This document shows, in pieces, positions 10,201-19,255 of a DNA stretch of 64,000 nt; within the stretch, counting starts at the first letter, position 1; every line of letters starts with the position of its first letter. Below the pieces are notes generated by a model. The model saw nothing but the letters and a program-made list of their open reading frames with translations, did no database searches and had not been told where the DNA came from. The stretch is from positions 237,501 through 301,500 of the forward strand of contig NZ_CP104694.1 of assembly GCF_025398735.1 (NCBI RefSeq), in the 5' to 3' direction. The stretch comes from Tahibacter amnicola (GTDB taxonomy: Bacteria > Pseudomonadota > Gammaproteobacteria > Xanthomonadales > Rhodanobacteraceae). Position numbers and translations under genes: made by a program.

Positions 10201-10367
10201 GGCGATGCGGATCGCCAGAAGGTGTTGATGGAGATCTGCGGACGCTCGATGTCCGGGAACAGCTGCAAAGGCAGCTTGCCCAGACTCAGAAGGCCAAACA
10301 GGCAGACCAGCAGCACGGTCACGCCGACGGCGACCGGATTTCGCAAAGATGATTCAATCAATTTCAT
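7264..10367 (-). pseudogene. RND efflux pump inner-membrane protein (HAE1-like), interrupted by a one-base frameshift
   Basis: AcrB/MexF-type proton-driven exporter of roughly 1034 residues, encoded here in two overlapping frames. The N-terminal part (from ATG at 10365-10367, ribosome-binding site AGAGG; MKLIESSLRNPVAVGVTVLL) carries the first periplasmic lobe and TM1-6 and ends ...AIDAFFNFPPA then stop. The other frame resumes exactly there as ...FPPGMSPEAVNREIAPV and runs through the second lobe and TM7-12 to 7264. The two join perfectly if one C is added to the C6 run at 8681-8686, so the family sequence FFNFPPGMSPEA is split by a single missing base. Either the pump is inactive or the assembly is one base short. 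The adaptor gene follows; a LytTR two-component system lies upstream. Confidence 0.9.
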
Positions 10368-10632
10368 GGCAGACCTCTCGCCGGAGCCCGTTCCCGGGAT
10401 GAGTGCGGCCATAGCTTCGCCCCGTCCCGCAAAGGTCGGATGCGGCAGAGGTCATAGAGGTTGCGTGGATTGCGGTGAACGGCCGCCCGGGTGCGGCGAA
10501 ACGTTCCTTGAGCTCGCTACGAGCGGGGCCCGGGGCAGAATCTGCGGCGCGGACGCGCCTTTTTACCTGCAGCGAGTGACGCGGCCGGACCAGCGCGGCG
10601 CACCGGTGCGCCGCGCATAGCCACAAAGAACA
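10368..10632. other. Intergenic region between the LytTR regulator and the RND operon
   Basis: About 265 bases with no credible gene on either strand. It must hold the promoter of the RND operon (reading leftward) and the 3' end of the regulator operon. Besides the hairpin at 10593-10616 it contains only GC-rich sequence; I see no clear -35/-10 pair and no LytTR-type direct repeat that I would defend. Confidence 0.5.
10593..10616 (-). terminator. Perfect 24-base palindrome just downstream of the LytTR regulator gene
   Basis: GCGCGGCGCACC is followed directly by its exact reverse complement, so the whole 24 bases form a perfect palindrome. It starts 17 bases past the regulator's stop codon. 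As RNA it would fold into a very stable hairpin and probably acts as a transcription barrier, but no run of T follows on the reverse strand, so it is not a canonical intrinsic terminator. An operator role is the alternative. Confidence 0.45.
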
Positions 10633-11433
10633 CTAGTTCATCAAGTGAACTTTATCTTTGTAGCTTCGCGACAACTTCAACGTGTGGCCGGAATCCAGCG
10701 TGACGAAGTATTCGCCGTTCAGATGCGAACGCAGCTCGCGCACGCAATCGAGATTGACGATGGTGGAACGGTGGATCCGCTGGAACCGGCGCGGATCCAG
10801 GCGCTGTTCCATGTCGCGCATGGTGGCGCGGATGACGAAGTTCTCGGTGTTCGTGTGGATGCACAGGTAATCGCCCGCGGCGTCGATCCAGCGAATGCAG
10901 TCCGGGTCCAGGCGGATCGTGCGATTTCCGTCCTTGATGGCGAGCTTCGCGGCGGGGCCGGCACCGAGGGTGGATTCCTGGGCCAGCGCCTCATCCAGGC
11001 TCATTTCCGGCTTGCCCGACACGCGCGCGAGCAGGCGCAGCAGACGGTCGCGATTCTGTTCGGCCTCCCGCGCCGCCAACCGCTCGCGGACGGTCTTCAG
11101 GGCCTGTTCCAGGCGTGATTCGTCGACCGGCTTGAGGAGGTAATCCACCGCGCAGGTCGAGAAGGCGTTGAGCGCGTACTGGTCGTACGCCGTGACGAAC
11201 ACCGTCAGCGGCAGCTGTTCGGCAGGCAGCGACTTGAGCAGGGCAAACCCGTCGACTTCCGGCATCTGCACGTCGAGGAACATCAGGTCCGGCTGGTGCG
11301 ATGCCACCGCGAGTGCGGCTTCGCGCCCATTGCCGGCCTGGCCGACGATGCTGATGTCACTGAAGGCGGCCAGGCGCAGTTCAAGCCCCCGGCGCGCGAG
11401 CGGCTCGTCGTCGACAATCAAGGTACGGATCAT
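10633..11433 (-). CDS. LytTR-family response regulator
   Basis: 266-residue two-component regulator. The N-terminal receiver domain (MIRTLIVDDEPLARRGLELR) has the acidic pair DD, the phospho-acceptor Asp in FLDVQMPEVDG, Thr in FVTAYDQYA and Lys in LLKPVD. The C-terminal LytTR DNA-binding domain is shown by IRWIDAAGDYLCIHT, MRDMEQRLDPRRFQRIHRSTIVNL and TLKLSRSYKDK. It overlaps the sensor kinase gene by 4 bases (ATGA), so the pair is coupled. Its position upstream of the RND operon in the same direction suggests it controls the pump. Confidence 0.93.
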   Translation of the reverse strand: MIRTLIVDDEPLARRGLELRLAAFSDISIVGQAGNGREAALAVASHQPDLMFLDVQMPEVDGFALLKSLPAEQLPLTVFVTAYDQYALNAFSTCAVDYLLKPVDESRLEQALKTVRERLAAREAEQNRDRLLRLLARVSGKPEMSLDEALAQESTLGAGPAAKLAIKDGNRTIRLDPDCIRWIDAAGDYLCIHTNTENFVIRATMRDMEQRLDPRRFQRIHRSTIVNLDCVRELRSHLNGEYFVTLDSGHTLKLSRSYKDKVHLMN

Positions 11434-12530
11434 GATTTGGTCTGGCTGGTCGGATCAAAGGGAAGACGTAGTACCGCCTCGACGCCGCCGGTCGCCCGAT
11501 TCCGCACGTCGAAGGACTGGTTGCTCCCATATAGCACGCGCAGCCTTTCCCGCGTATTCACCAGACCCACGCCGTGACCGTTGCAAGCGGGCCCTTCCGG
11601 CAGGCCCGGGCCATCGTCCTCGATATGGATCTCAAGCATGGCATTGTCGATGCGCGCGCGGATCGCAATCGTACCGCCCTCGATGCGGCGGCTGATGGCG
11701 TACTTGATGCTGTTTTCAATCAGAGGCTGCAGGATCAGGCTGGGCACCAGCGCTGTCCGTGCTTCGGTGCTGGCCTCGACTTTCACATTCAGGCGCTCGC
11801 CGAAACGCAGCTGCTCGATACCCAGGTAGCGGGTCACCGCCTCCAGTTCGTCGTTGAGCGTCACGCGCTGCATCGGATCCGAATCCAGCGAATGGCGCAG
11901 GAAGGCCGACAGTCCGCTCACCATGCGGTTGGCGGTGGCGTTCTGGTTGTCCAGCACCAGGGTCGAGATAGCGTTCAACGTGTTGAACAGGAAGTGCGGA
12001 TTGAGCTGGTAGCGCAGCATCTTGAGCTGGGCTTCATGCGCCATCGCGTTGGCGCGCAGGGCGGTTTCGCGCTCGTGCGCGATCTCGCGACTAAACTTGA
12101 TGCCGAAGTACAGGCCACTCCACGACAGGAAAACGTAGAAAGCCGTGCCGAAATAGCCCAGGTAACCCAGCAGGCTCGAGGGGCGGCAATCCAGGCACCA
12201 GCTGAAGACCACCTCGGCATACAGGCGCGCGTAGATCGCGGTCGCGATGGTCAGGAGCAAGGCCGCGGCACCGATCAGGCGCCAGGTCTGCAGGCCCCAG
12301 ATCGCCCGGTAGCCCAGGCGCAGCAGTGTCGATGTGGCGAAACCCAGCAGCGTCGAGGCAAGGATCACCCGGTAGTAGCTCGGCGGTTTTCCGTAGCCGA
12401 TCGCCGCCAGGAAGTTCAGCGCGAAATAGCCAGCCCAGCCAATGCATTGCAGCGCCCAGAACAGCCGCGTCGACGAGGCGAAAAAGCGTTTGAGGGCGGT
12501 CATCGTGAAGTCTGGCACCATGCGGCCCAT
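11430..12530 (-). CDS. LytS/YehU-type sensor histidine kinase
   Basis: Membrane sensor of up to 366 residues. Several hydrophobic segments fill residues 20-150; the cytoplasmic part has the HisKA_5/LytS signature MLRYQLNPHFLFNTLNAIS, whose His in NPHFLFN is the phosphorylation site, and an ATPase domain with N-box PLIENSIKYA and G-box DDGPGLPEG ... GHGVGLVNTRERL. The true start may be the ATG at 12519-12521 or 12501-12503 (MTALKRFFASS). It is divergent from pyrE and forms an operon with the regulator. The signal is not apparent; the CxxC in the loop WCLDCRP between predicted membrane segments could be a redox or metal sensor, which is inference. Confidence 0.9.
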   Translation of the reverse strand: MGRMVPDFTMTALKRFFASSTRLFWALQCIGWAGYFALNFLAAIGYGKPPSYYRVILASTLLGFATSTLLRLGYRAIWGLQTWRLIGAAALLLTIATAIYARLYAEVVFSWCLDCRPSSLLGYLGYFGTAFYVFLSWSGLYFGIKFSREIAHERETALRANAMAHEAQLKMLRYQLNPHFLFNTLNAISTLVLDNQNATANRMVSGLSAFLRHSLDSDPMQRVTLNDELEAVTRYLGIEQLRFGERLNVKVEASTEARTALVPSLILQPLIENSIKYAISRRIEGGTIAIRARIDNAMLEIHIEDDGPGLPEGPACNGHGVGLVNTRERLRVLYGSNQSFDVRNRATGGVEAVLRLPFDPTSQTKS

Positions 12531-12719
12531 GCTAGGGGGCCCGGCCCGATAGAAGAGCGCGTTTGGGCGTGTTTAGGCAACTCCTGGGCGCGTCTGGCGG
12601 CCGACCCTGACCATGTCCTCCATTCGTTTCCGGATGGGTACCGGTAGGCGGCCGCACGGCTCCATCCCTCCGCAGCACCCCGGCAGGTGCCTACAATTCC
12701 GCCTTTTCCGGAGGCCACC

Positions 12720-13364
12720 ATGCGCGACCATCAACGCGATTTTCTCGACCTGGCACTGGCGCGGCAGGTTCTGCGCTTTGGACAGTTCACCCTCAAGAGC
12801 GGCCGCACCAGCCCCTACTTCTTCAACGCCGGACTGATCGACAGCGGTGCCGCCCTGCATCGCCTCGGCCAGGCGTATGCCACTGCGGCGGTCGAATCGG
12901 GCATCGCCTTCGACATGCTGTTCGGCCCGGCCTACAAGGGCATCGCCCTGGCCTCGGCCACCGCCATCGCGCTGTCGACGCAGCACGGACGCGACCTGCC
13001 CTTCGCCTTCAACCGCAAGGAAGCCAAGACCCACGGCGAGGGCGGCAACCTGATCGGGGCGCCGCTCAAGGGCCGGGTGCTGATCGTGGACGACGTGATC
13101 ACCGCCGGAACGGCGATTCGCGAGTCCCTGGCCCTGATCCGCGACCAGGGCGCCCAGGCTGCTGGCGTGTTGATTGCATTGGATAGGCAGGAGCGTGGGC
13201 AAGGCAATCTGTCGGCCGCCCAGGAGGTCACTGCGGAATTTGGCATCCCCGTTATTGCGATTGCGCGCCTGGCAGACCTGCTCACGCTGGCCGCGGAGCG
13301 ACCGGAGCTCGCGGCCGAGCGGGAGCGACTGGAAGCCTACCGCACCGCCTACGGCACGGAATGA
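12720..13364 (+). CDS. pyrE: Orotate phosphoribosyltransferase
   Basis: Pyrimidine biosynthesis enzyme that joins orotate to PRPP giving OMP. It has 214 residues from the ATG at 12720, which is preceded by a strong GGAGG. The sequence [20 protein letters not shown], the substrate segment [29 protein letters not shown] and the PRPP motif [13 protein letters not shown] are all typical. An upstream in-frame start at 12687 is less likely because of the ribosome-binding site. The coaBC-dut-algC genes nearby are the standard Xanthomonadales arrangement. Confidence 0.97.
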   Translation: MRDHQRDFLDLALARQVLRFGQFTLKSGRTSPYFFNAGLIDSGAALHRLGQAYATAAVESGIAFDMLFGPAYKGIALASATAIALSTQHGRDLPFAFNRKEAKTHGEGGNLIGAPLKGRVLIVDDVITAGTAIRESLALIRDQGAQAAGVLIALDRQERGQGNLSAAQEVTAEFGIPVIAIARLADLLTLAAERPELAAERERLEAYRTAYGTE

Positions 13365-13445
13365 CGCATATCGGCCGATTCGCGCGCCGCGACACGGCCT
13401 GGACGTTCACATGCCACCTATACTGCTCCGAAGGAGGAGACACCC

Positions 13446-14096
13446 ATGCGTTTAGCGGTACGAATCTCGATAGTCGGGCTGTTGGTGGCGTCCCTGGTCG
13501 GCGGCCTGGCGTACGCCCAGGGCGGCAGCTCCACGCGGCTGCGCTACAAGTGGCGTGACGAAAAGGGCGCTTTGCACTACGCCGACGCAATCACGCCGGA
13601 AGCCGCACGGCTGGGCTATGAGGTCGTGAACGGCCAGGGCCTGGTGGTCAAGCGCGTGGAGCGCGCCAAGACGGAAGAGGAACTGGCCGCCGCCAAGGTG
13701 GAAGCCGCCCGCGTCGCCGCCGAAAAGGCCGCCGCGGACGAAATGGCAAAGAACGACGCCCAGATGCTGGCGGCCTATCCGACGGAAGAAGACCTGCGCA
13801 AGGCGATGCAGGCGCAGATCGACCTGATCGACCAGAACATCCAGGCCACGGAGATCGGTATCGCCAGCCAGGAAAAGAGCCTTGCCGAACGGCTCAACCA
13901 CGCCGCCGAACAGGAGCGCGAAGGCAAGCCGGTGCCGCAGACCGTCCAGAACCAGATCAGCAAGCTTCGCAAAGGCCTGACCGACCACAAGGCCTTTCTT
14001 GAAAAACGCACTGCCGATCGCGCCGCCATGCTCAAGCAGATGGAAAACGAACTGGTGCACTACCGCGAACTGAAGACGCGCACCAAGGACCACTGA
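13446..14096 (+). CDS. Secreted DUF4124-domain protein with coiled coil
   Basis: 216-residue protein with a signal peptide (MRLAVRISIVGLLVASLVGG, cleavage near AYA-QGG), a DUF4124 region (YKWRDEKGALHYADAITPEA) and then a long Ala/Glu/Lys-rich helical stretch with heptad character from about residue 75 to the end. A GGAGGAG ribosome-binding site precedes the ATG. DUF4124 proteins are small periplasmic proteins of unknown function, common in Xanthomonadales. It ends at a strong terminator shared with the convergent algC gene. Confidence 0.8.
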   Translation: MRLAVRISIVGLLVASLVGGLAYAQGGSSTRLRYKWRDEKGALHYADAITPEAARLGYEVVNGQGLVVKRVERAKTEEELAAAKVEAARVAAEKAAADEMAKNDAQMLAAYPTEEDLRKAMQAQIDLIDQNIQATEIGIASQEKSLAERLNHAAEQEREGKPVPQTVQNQISKLRKGLTDHKAFLEKRTADRAAMLKQMENELVHYRELKTRTKDH

Positions 14097-14145
14097 CGCC
14101 AGCGCCGGTGCGGCACCGATGCCCGCTGGCTGACGCCACAAATGC

Positions 14146-14172
14146 AGAGGGGCGCCCACTGGGCGCCCCTCT
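14146..14172. terminator. Intrinsic terminator, probably bidirectional
   Basis: Perfect 12-base arms AGAGGGGCGCCC and GGGCGCCCCTCT with a three-base loop (ACT), followed on the plus strand by TCTTTTCC. It lies between the convergent DUF4124 and algC genes. Confidence 0.85.
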
Positions 14173-14212
14173 TCTTTTCCGGATTCACCGCCGCTCGCGA
14201 AGACGACCGGCC

Positions 14213-16654
14213 CTAGAACGGCAACTTGATATTCGGCTCCACGGCCTGCAGCTGCTTGCGGTAGGCATCCTGGATCCGCAGCATCGCCGTTTCGTTGTCC
14301 GCGTCGAATCGCAGCACCAGAATCGGCGTGGTATTGGACGCACGCACCAGGCCCCATCCGTCCGGCCAGTCGGCGCGGACGCCGTCGATCGTCGTCACGC
14401 GGGCGCCCTCGAAGCTGGCCTTTTCGCGGAACCGCTCGATAAAGCGGTAATGCTCGCCCTCGGCCATCGGGATTTTCAGTTCCGGCGTGCTCACACCCTT
14501 GGGCAGGGCGTCGAAGATCTGCTGCGGATCGCGTCCTTCCGGATCGCTGCCCAGAATTTCCATCAGGCGGGCCGCGGCGTAGATACCGTCGTCGAATCCG
14601 TACCAGCGTTCCTTGAAGAAGAAGTGGCCGCTCATCTCGCCGGCCAGTTCCGCTTCGATCTCGCGCATCTTGCTCTTGATCAACGAGTGGCCGGTCTTCC
14701 ACATCACCGGGCTGCCGCCGTGCTTGAGGATCTCCGGCTGAAGCTTGCCGGTGCACTTGACGTCATAAATGATCGAAGCGCCCGGATTGCGCACCAGCAC
14801 ATCCTTGGCAAACAGCATCAGCAGGCGATCGGGGAAGATCACCTCGCCCTGACGCGTCACCACGCCCAGACGGTCGCCGTCGCCATCGAATGCAAGGCCG
14901 ATATCGGCATTGACCTGCTTGACCGTGAGAATCAGGTCGCGCAGGTTGTGCAGGTCGGACGGATCCGGGTGATGGTTGGGGAATTCGCCGTCCACCTCGC
15001 AGTACAACGGCATCACATCGCAGCCGATGCCTTCGAGCACCTGCGGCGCGACCGCCCCCGGAACACCGTTACCGCAATCGATCACCACGCGCAGGCGCTG
15101 GTCGACCTGGATATCGCTGGTGACGCGGTCGATGTAGTCCGCCTTGACGTCCATGTGCTGCAGGCCGCCGTTACCGCTGGTGTAGCGGTTCTCGGAGATG
15201 CGCTCATAGAGCCCCTGGATCGCCTGTTCGGCGAGCGTCTCGCCCCCCAGGACAATCTTGAACCCGTTGTAGTCCGGCGGATTGTGGCTACCGGTAACCG
15301 ATACGCCCGAGCCGGTATTGAGGTGGTAGGTCGCGAAATACACCAGCGGGGTCGGCACGAGCCCCAGGTCGATGACATCCATGCCCGCCTCGCGCAGGCC
15401 GGCGATCAGTCCTTCGGTCATGTCGGGACCGGACAGGCGGCCATCGCGGCCCACCACGATCTCACGCAACCCGCGCTCGATACCTTCGCTGCCGATGGCA
15501 CGGCCGATCTGGCGCGCCACGCCTTTGTCGAGCGTCTTGCCGATCACGCCGCGAATGTCGTACGCACGGAAGATGCTGCGGTCCACGGCCAGTCCGTGCA
15601 CATGGCGCGGCGCGGCCGGCGGCGGCGGCGGGGCACCGGTGTGACCGGTGACTGCAGGACGGGGAGTGGCGGGGCGAACCGTGGCTTTGGGTTCCTGACG
15701 CAGTGCTTCGGCCATCGTGATCTCGGGCTCCTTGGAGGTTTTCGAACCAAGCTTCCCGCCGAGTTTCTCCAGGCCTGCCTGAATGCCGACCTTGCGCAGC
15801 CACAGCGCCATCGCACTGGCACCAGCAAAGACGAGGCTGAGTACCAGGAACAACCAGGGGTTATCGGGGCCGACGATGTACAGGCCCGGCGGTACGGCAG
15901 CAACGCGGAAGGTGGTCCCGCCCACCGGCATGCCGGGATCGATCACCACTTCCTGCTCGCCCGAGCCGACACCCACCAGCAACAGGTCGCCGCTGGAGCC
16001 GTCGCCCTGGCGCAGTTCCAGGCGCCCGAGAGCCACGTCGGCCGACGCAAACTGGTCGAGCAAGGGCTGCATGGGCAAGGCCACCCACGCGACGGCGATG
16101 ATCCGGTCGTCTTTCTTGACCGCCTCGGCAAAGGACAACACGCGCGTGGACTTGCCGATCACCGTGGACTGCACCGGAGCCGAGCCACCCTGCGCCTTCA
16201 TCACCTGCGCCGCCTTGGCGTAGCCGAACTGGCGGAAATCCGCGCGGATCACCGCCTGCAGATCGGGATCAAAGAACTGGACCTCGCTCATTTCCGGCAC
16301 CGCCAGACGCAACGCGGTTCGCGCCTCCTCGAAGCCCGCCTCGCCGTTCTCCAGCGGGCGCACGACAGCATCAGAGGCCAGTGCTGCGGCCAGGCGGTCG
16401 TGCGTTTCCTTGATGACCTGGGTCAGACGCACCGATTCGGTCTGGCGCAATCGCGCCAGATCCGCACGGGCGCCCGCATCACGCCACCGCTGTAACGCCT
16501 GCCAGCCGCAGAACACCGCGGCGATCATCAGTGCCGTCGCTGCTCCGAGCTGGGCGGCCCGCTTCCAGTTGATGTCGGGCAATGCGAACTTGCGGGTCGT
16601 GTCAGCCGCGGGTTCGACCACGGTTGCCGTTGCACCGGCCTTGCTATTCTTCAT
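14213..16654 (-). CDS. algC: Phosphomannomutase/phosphoglucomutase with N-terminal membrane-periplasmic domain
   Basis: Interconverts hexose 6- and 1-phosphates for LPS and exopolysaccharide precursors. About 813 residues, nearly twice the soluble enzyme: residues 1-330 hold a transmembrane segment (AAQLGAATALMIAAVFCGW), a periplasmic-type region and a second segment (PWLFLVLSLVFAGASAMALWL), then a Pro/Ala linker (APPPPPAAPR). The mutase part begins near residue 365 (DRSIFRAYDIRGVIG), with the phosphoserine loop GVSVTGSHNPPDYNGFK, the metal loop AFDGDGDRLGVV and the sugar loop GEMSGHFFF. The fused form is known in Xanthomonadales and relatives. The start at 16652-16654 has a GGAG site; an upstream TTG at 16678 is less likely. 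It lies 24 bases after dut. Confidence 0.93.
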   Translation of the reverse strand: MKNSKAGATATVVEPAADTTRKFALPDINWKRAAQLGAATALMIAAVFCGWQALQRWRDAGARADLARLRQTESVRLTQVIKETHDRLAAALASDAVVRPLENGEAGFEEARTALRLAVPEMSEVQFFDPDLQAVIRADFRQFGYAKAAQVMKAQGGSAPVQSTVIGKSTRVLSFAEAVKKDDRIIAVAWVALPMQPLLDQFASADVALGRLELRQGDGSSGDLLLVGVGSGEQEVVIDPGMPVGGTTFRVAAVPPGLYIVGPDNPWLFLVLSLVFAGASAMALWLRKVGIQAGLEKLGGKLGSKTSKEPEITMAEALRQEPKATVRPATPRPAVTGHTGAPPPPPAAPRHVHGLAVDRSIFRAYDIRGVIGKTLDKGVARQIGRAIGSEGIERGLREIVVGRDGRLSGPDMTEGLIAGLREAGMDVIDLGLVPTPLVYFATYHLNTGSGVSVTGSHNPPDYNGFKIVLGGETLAEQAIQGLYERISENRYTSGNGGLQHMDVKADYIDRVTSDIQVDQRLRVVIDCGNGVPGAVAPQVLEGIGCDVMPLYCEVDGEFPNHHPDPSDLHNLRDLILTVKQVNADIGLAFDGDGDRLGVVTRQGEVIFPDRLLMLFAKDVLVRNPGASIIYDVKCTGKLQPEILKHGGSPVMWKTGHSLIKSKMREIEAELAGEMSGHFFFKERWYGFDDGIYAAARLMEILGSDPEGRDPQQIFDALPKGVSTPELKIPMAEGEHYRFIERFREKASFEGARVTTIDGVRADWPDGWGLVRASNTTPILVLRFDADNETAMLRIQDAYRKQLQAVEPNIKLPF

Positions 16655-16678
16655 TCGCTGCACTCCGTGCGCCGGCAA

Positions 16679-17134
16679 TCACGCAGTTCCGGACGAGCCG
16701 AAGCCGCCCTCTCCGCGTTCTGTGGGTACGAATTCGTTGACCAGGCGAAAATCCGCGCGGGCGATTGGCAAGAAGACCAGCTGCGCGATGCGGTCTCCCG
16801 GCGCGATGGTAAAGGGCTGATTGGAGCGGTTCCAGCACGAAATCATCAGCGGTCCCTGGTAGTCGGCGTCAATCAGGCCCACGAGGTTGCCAAGGACAAT
16901 ACCGTTTTTGTGCCCCAGACCTGATCGCGGCAGGATCACGGCGCAGTAGCCTGCATCGTTGATATGGATCGCCATCCCGGTGGCGACGAGCTCGGATTGG
17001 CCCGGCGCCAGCACCAGTGGCGCATCGACCAGGGCCCGCAGATCAAGCCCGGCCGAACCCGGCGTGGCATACGCCGGCAGTGGAAATTCGGTTCCCAGGC
17101 GCGGGTCGAGGATTTTGATGTCGACGTCGATCAT
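16679..17134 (-). CDS. dut: Deoxyuridine 5'-triphosphate nucleotidohydrolase
   Basis: dUTPase, a trimeric enzyme that hydrolyses dUTP to dUMP and keeps uracil out of DNA. The 151 residues ([20 protein letters not shown]) carry all five motifs: [49 protein letters not shown] and the C-terminal arm [10 protein letters not shown]. The ATG overlaps the coaBC stop by 4 bases (ATGA), so translation is coupled. Confidence 0.97.
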   Translation of the reverse strand: MIDVDIKILDPRLGTEFPLPAYATPGSAGLDLRALVDAPLVLAPGQSELVATGMAIHINDAGYCAVILPRSGLGHKNGIVLGNLVGLIDADYQGPLMISCWNRSNQPFTIAPGDRIAQLVFLPIARADFRLVNEFVPTERGEGGFGSSGTA

Positions 17135-18351
17135 GCGGCGTCCCTGCGGGAAGCGTTGAAGCGTGCGGTGATCCGCTCGATCAGACTGCGTGCGAGTTCG
17201 CGCTTCGACGCCGTCGGCAGATGTTCGGCACCATCGGCGGCGATGAGCGTGAGGGCGTTGTCGTCGGCTTCGAAACCCAGCCCGCCGCCGACGCGATTGG
17301 CGGCAATCATGTCCAGCCGCTTCTTTTCCAGCTTGAGGCGGGCATGCGCCTCGACATCCTGGGTTTCGGCGGCGAATCCGACCAGGAACGGCCGCCGCGG
17401 CAGCGCCGCGACCTCTGCCAGGATGTCCGGATTCTGGGTCAGGCAGAGGGTCATCCCGCCATCGCCCTGCTTCTTGATCTTGTGCTCGGCCACGGCGACC
17501 GGGCGGTAATCGCCGACGGCCGCCGCGGCGACGAAGATGTCGGCGCTCGCGGCGGCGGCCATGACTTCGCGATGCATCTCGCAGGCGCTGCGGACATTGA
17601 TCCGGCGCACGCCGGCCGGCGTCGGCAGATGGACGGGCCCGGCCACCAGGGTGACCTGCGCCCCCTGCCGAGCCGCTGCCTCGGCGACGGCAAAACCCAT
17701 GCGGCCAGAACTGCGATTGCCCAGGAAACGCACCGGGTCGATGTCTTCGAACGTCGGCCCTGCGCTGACCAGCACCCGGACTCCCGTCAGGATGCCGGGC
17801 GCGCGATGGCGCGCCAGCTCCGCCACGAGTTCGGTCGGTTCGAGCAACCGGCCGGGACCGATCTCGCCACACGCCTGGGCTCCGGATGCCGGGCCAAACA
17901 CCGCGACGTTCCGTTGGCGCAGCACGGCAACGTTTGCCTGGGTCGCCGCGTGGGCCCACATCTGCTGGTTCATGGCCGGGGCGATCGCCAGCGGCGCGGC
18001 GCTGGCCAGGCACAGGGTCGTCAGCAGGTCGTCCGCCTGGCCTTGCGCCAGACGCGCGATCAGGTCGGCCGAGGCCGGCGCGATGAGGATCTGGTCCGCC
18101 CAGCGCGCCAGCTCGATGTGCCCCATGGCTGCTTCCGCCGACTCGTCCCACAGGCTCTGGCGCACCGGGTGACCGGACAGGGCCTGGAACGTCAGCGGCG
18201 TGACGAAGCGTGCAGCCGACTCGGTCATGACCACACGCACCTGCGCCCCCGCCTCCACGAGGCGGCGGACCAGGTCAGCGGCCTTGTAGGCGGCTATACC
18301 ACCCGAGACGCCCAGCAGGATCCGCAGCTGCGCCAGGGAAGAAACGTCCAT
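17131..18351 (-). CDS. coaBC: Bifunctional phosphopantothenoylcysteine decarboxylase / phosphopantothenate-cysteine ligase
   Basis: Coenzyme A biosynthesis, two consecutive steps. The 406-residue product starts [24 protein letters not shown], the flavin-binding start of CoaC. The decarboxylase signature APAMNQQMW (PXMNXXMW type) lies near residue 135. The C-terminal CoaB half begins near residue 185 ([30 protein letters not shown]) and contains AAAVGDYRP and the KIKK loop. The ATG at 18349-18351 has an AGGA site; an in-frame TTG at 18369 is possible. It opens the coaBC-dut-algC operon, divergent from radC. Confidence 0.95.
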   Translation of the reverse strand: MDVSSLAQLRILLGVSGGIAAYKAADLVRRLVEAGAQVRVVMTESAARFVTPLTFQALSGHPVRQSLWDESAEAAMGHIELARWADQILIAPASADLIARLAQGQADDLLTTLCLASAAPLAIAPAMNQQMWAHAATQANVAVLRQRNVAVFGPASGAQACGEIGPGRLLEPTELVAELARHRAPGILTGVRVLVSAGPTFEDIDPVRFLGNRSSGRMGFAVAEAAARQGAQVTLVAGPVHLPTPAGVRRINVRSACEMHREVMAAAASADIFVAAAAVGDYRPVAVAEHKIKKQGDGGMTLCLTQNPDILAEVAALPRRPFLVGFAAETQDVEAHARLKLEKKRLDMIAANRVGGGLGFEADDNALTLIAADGAEHLPTASKRELARSLIERITARFNASRRDAA

Positions 18352-18488
18352 CAGAATATTCCTACGCAATTTCGCGACAATAGCTTACGGGAAAGCCGGC
18401 GCCGAGCGGACGCCCGCAGGCGTCGCGGCCGCTAATGTCCGACTGGTGGGCGGCCGGTGGTCGGCGGCCCGACGAAAGGACACTCGCA

Positions 18489-19160
18489 ATGCCGATCTCC
18501 CAATGGCCAGTCCAGGAACGTCCGCGTGAAAAACTGCTCAGCCGCGGTGCCCGGCAGCTCTCGGATGCCGAATTGCTGGCACTGTTCATCGGTACCGGCA
18601 GTCGTGGCCGGAACGCCGTGGAGCTGGGCCAGGAACTGCTGGCCGGCTGCGGCGGACTGGCGGCACTGCTGAACACCGAGAGCGAGCTGCCGCGCGTGCG
18701 CGGGCTGGGCACCGCCAAGCAATGCCGGCTCAAGGCCATCATCGAGCTGGCGCGCCGGGCCTCCGAATCGGCGCTCTGCCGGGGCACCGGTCTGCGCAAC
18801 CCGGGCGACAGCGCGCAATTTCTGGAAGAACGCCTGGCGGGCTATCCCTACGAAGTGTTCGCGGCCATCTTCCTGGACAACCGCCACCGCGTCCTTGCGT
18901 TCGAGGAAATGTTCCGCGGCACCATCGACAGCGCCTCGGTTCATCCGCGCGAAGTGGTGCGCGCCTGCATTCGCCACAATGCGGCAGCGGTGATCTTTGC
19001 GCACAACCACCCTTCCGGTGTTCCCGAGCCCTCGGAAGCCGACCGCGCGATCACCGCCGAACTCACCCGCGCGATGAGCCTGATCGGGGTGCGGGTGCTG
19101 GACCATTTTGTCGTCGGTGCCGGCTGCTCCGTATCGCTGGCCGAGCGCGGCATGCTTTGA
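18489..19160 (+). CDS. radC: RadC-family JAB1/MPN-domain protein
   Basis: 223 residues from the ATG at 18489 (MPISQWPVQERPREKLLSRG). The N-terminal helix-hairpin-helix-like part (SDAELLALFIGTGSRGRNAVEL) is followed by the MPN/JAMM metalloenzyme domain with E in AFEEMFRG and the zinc motif HNHPSGVPEPSEAD. The old link with DNA repair has been questioned for E. coli RadC, so the role is open. Divergent from coaBC, the usual arrangement in Xanthomonadales. Confidence 0.93.
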   Translation: MPISQWPVQERPREKLLSRGARQLSDAELLALFIGTGSRGRNAVELGQELLAGCGGLAALLNTESELPRVRGLGTAKQCRLKAIIELARRASESALCRGTGLRNPGDSAQFLEERLAGYPYEVFAAIFLDNRHRVLAFEEMFRGTIDSASVHPREVVRACIRHNAAAVIFAHNHPSGVPEPSEADRAITAELTRAMSLIGVRVLDHFVVGAGCSVSLAERGML

Positions 19161-19255
19161 TCGATCCGTTCCGGTTTCGCCTGTGACGCACCCGCTATCG
19201 CGGGCAGGCCGGACGTACCTATACTGCCATCGGCTTGGGGAGGGCTTGGCCGCAC

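Noticed and set aside
14108-16495. A 795-codon frame on the plus strand opposite the algC gene
   Set aside because: It is the mirror of a strongly conserved mutase on the other strand; long antisense frames are common at high GC and the translation (His/Gln/Arg-rich) has no domain.
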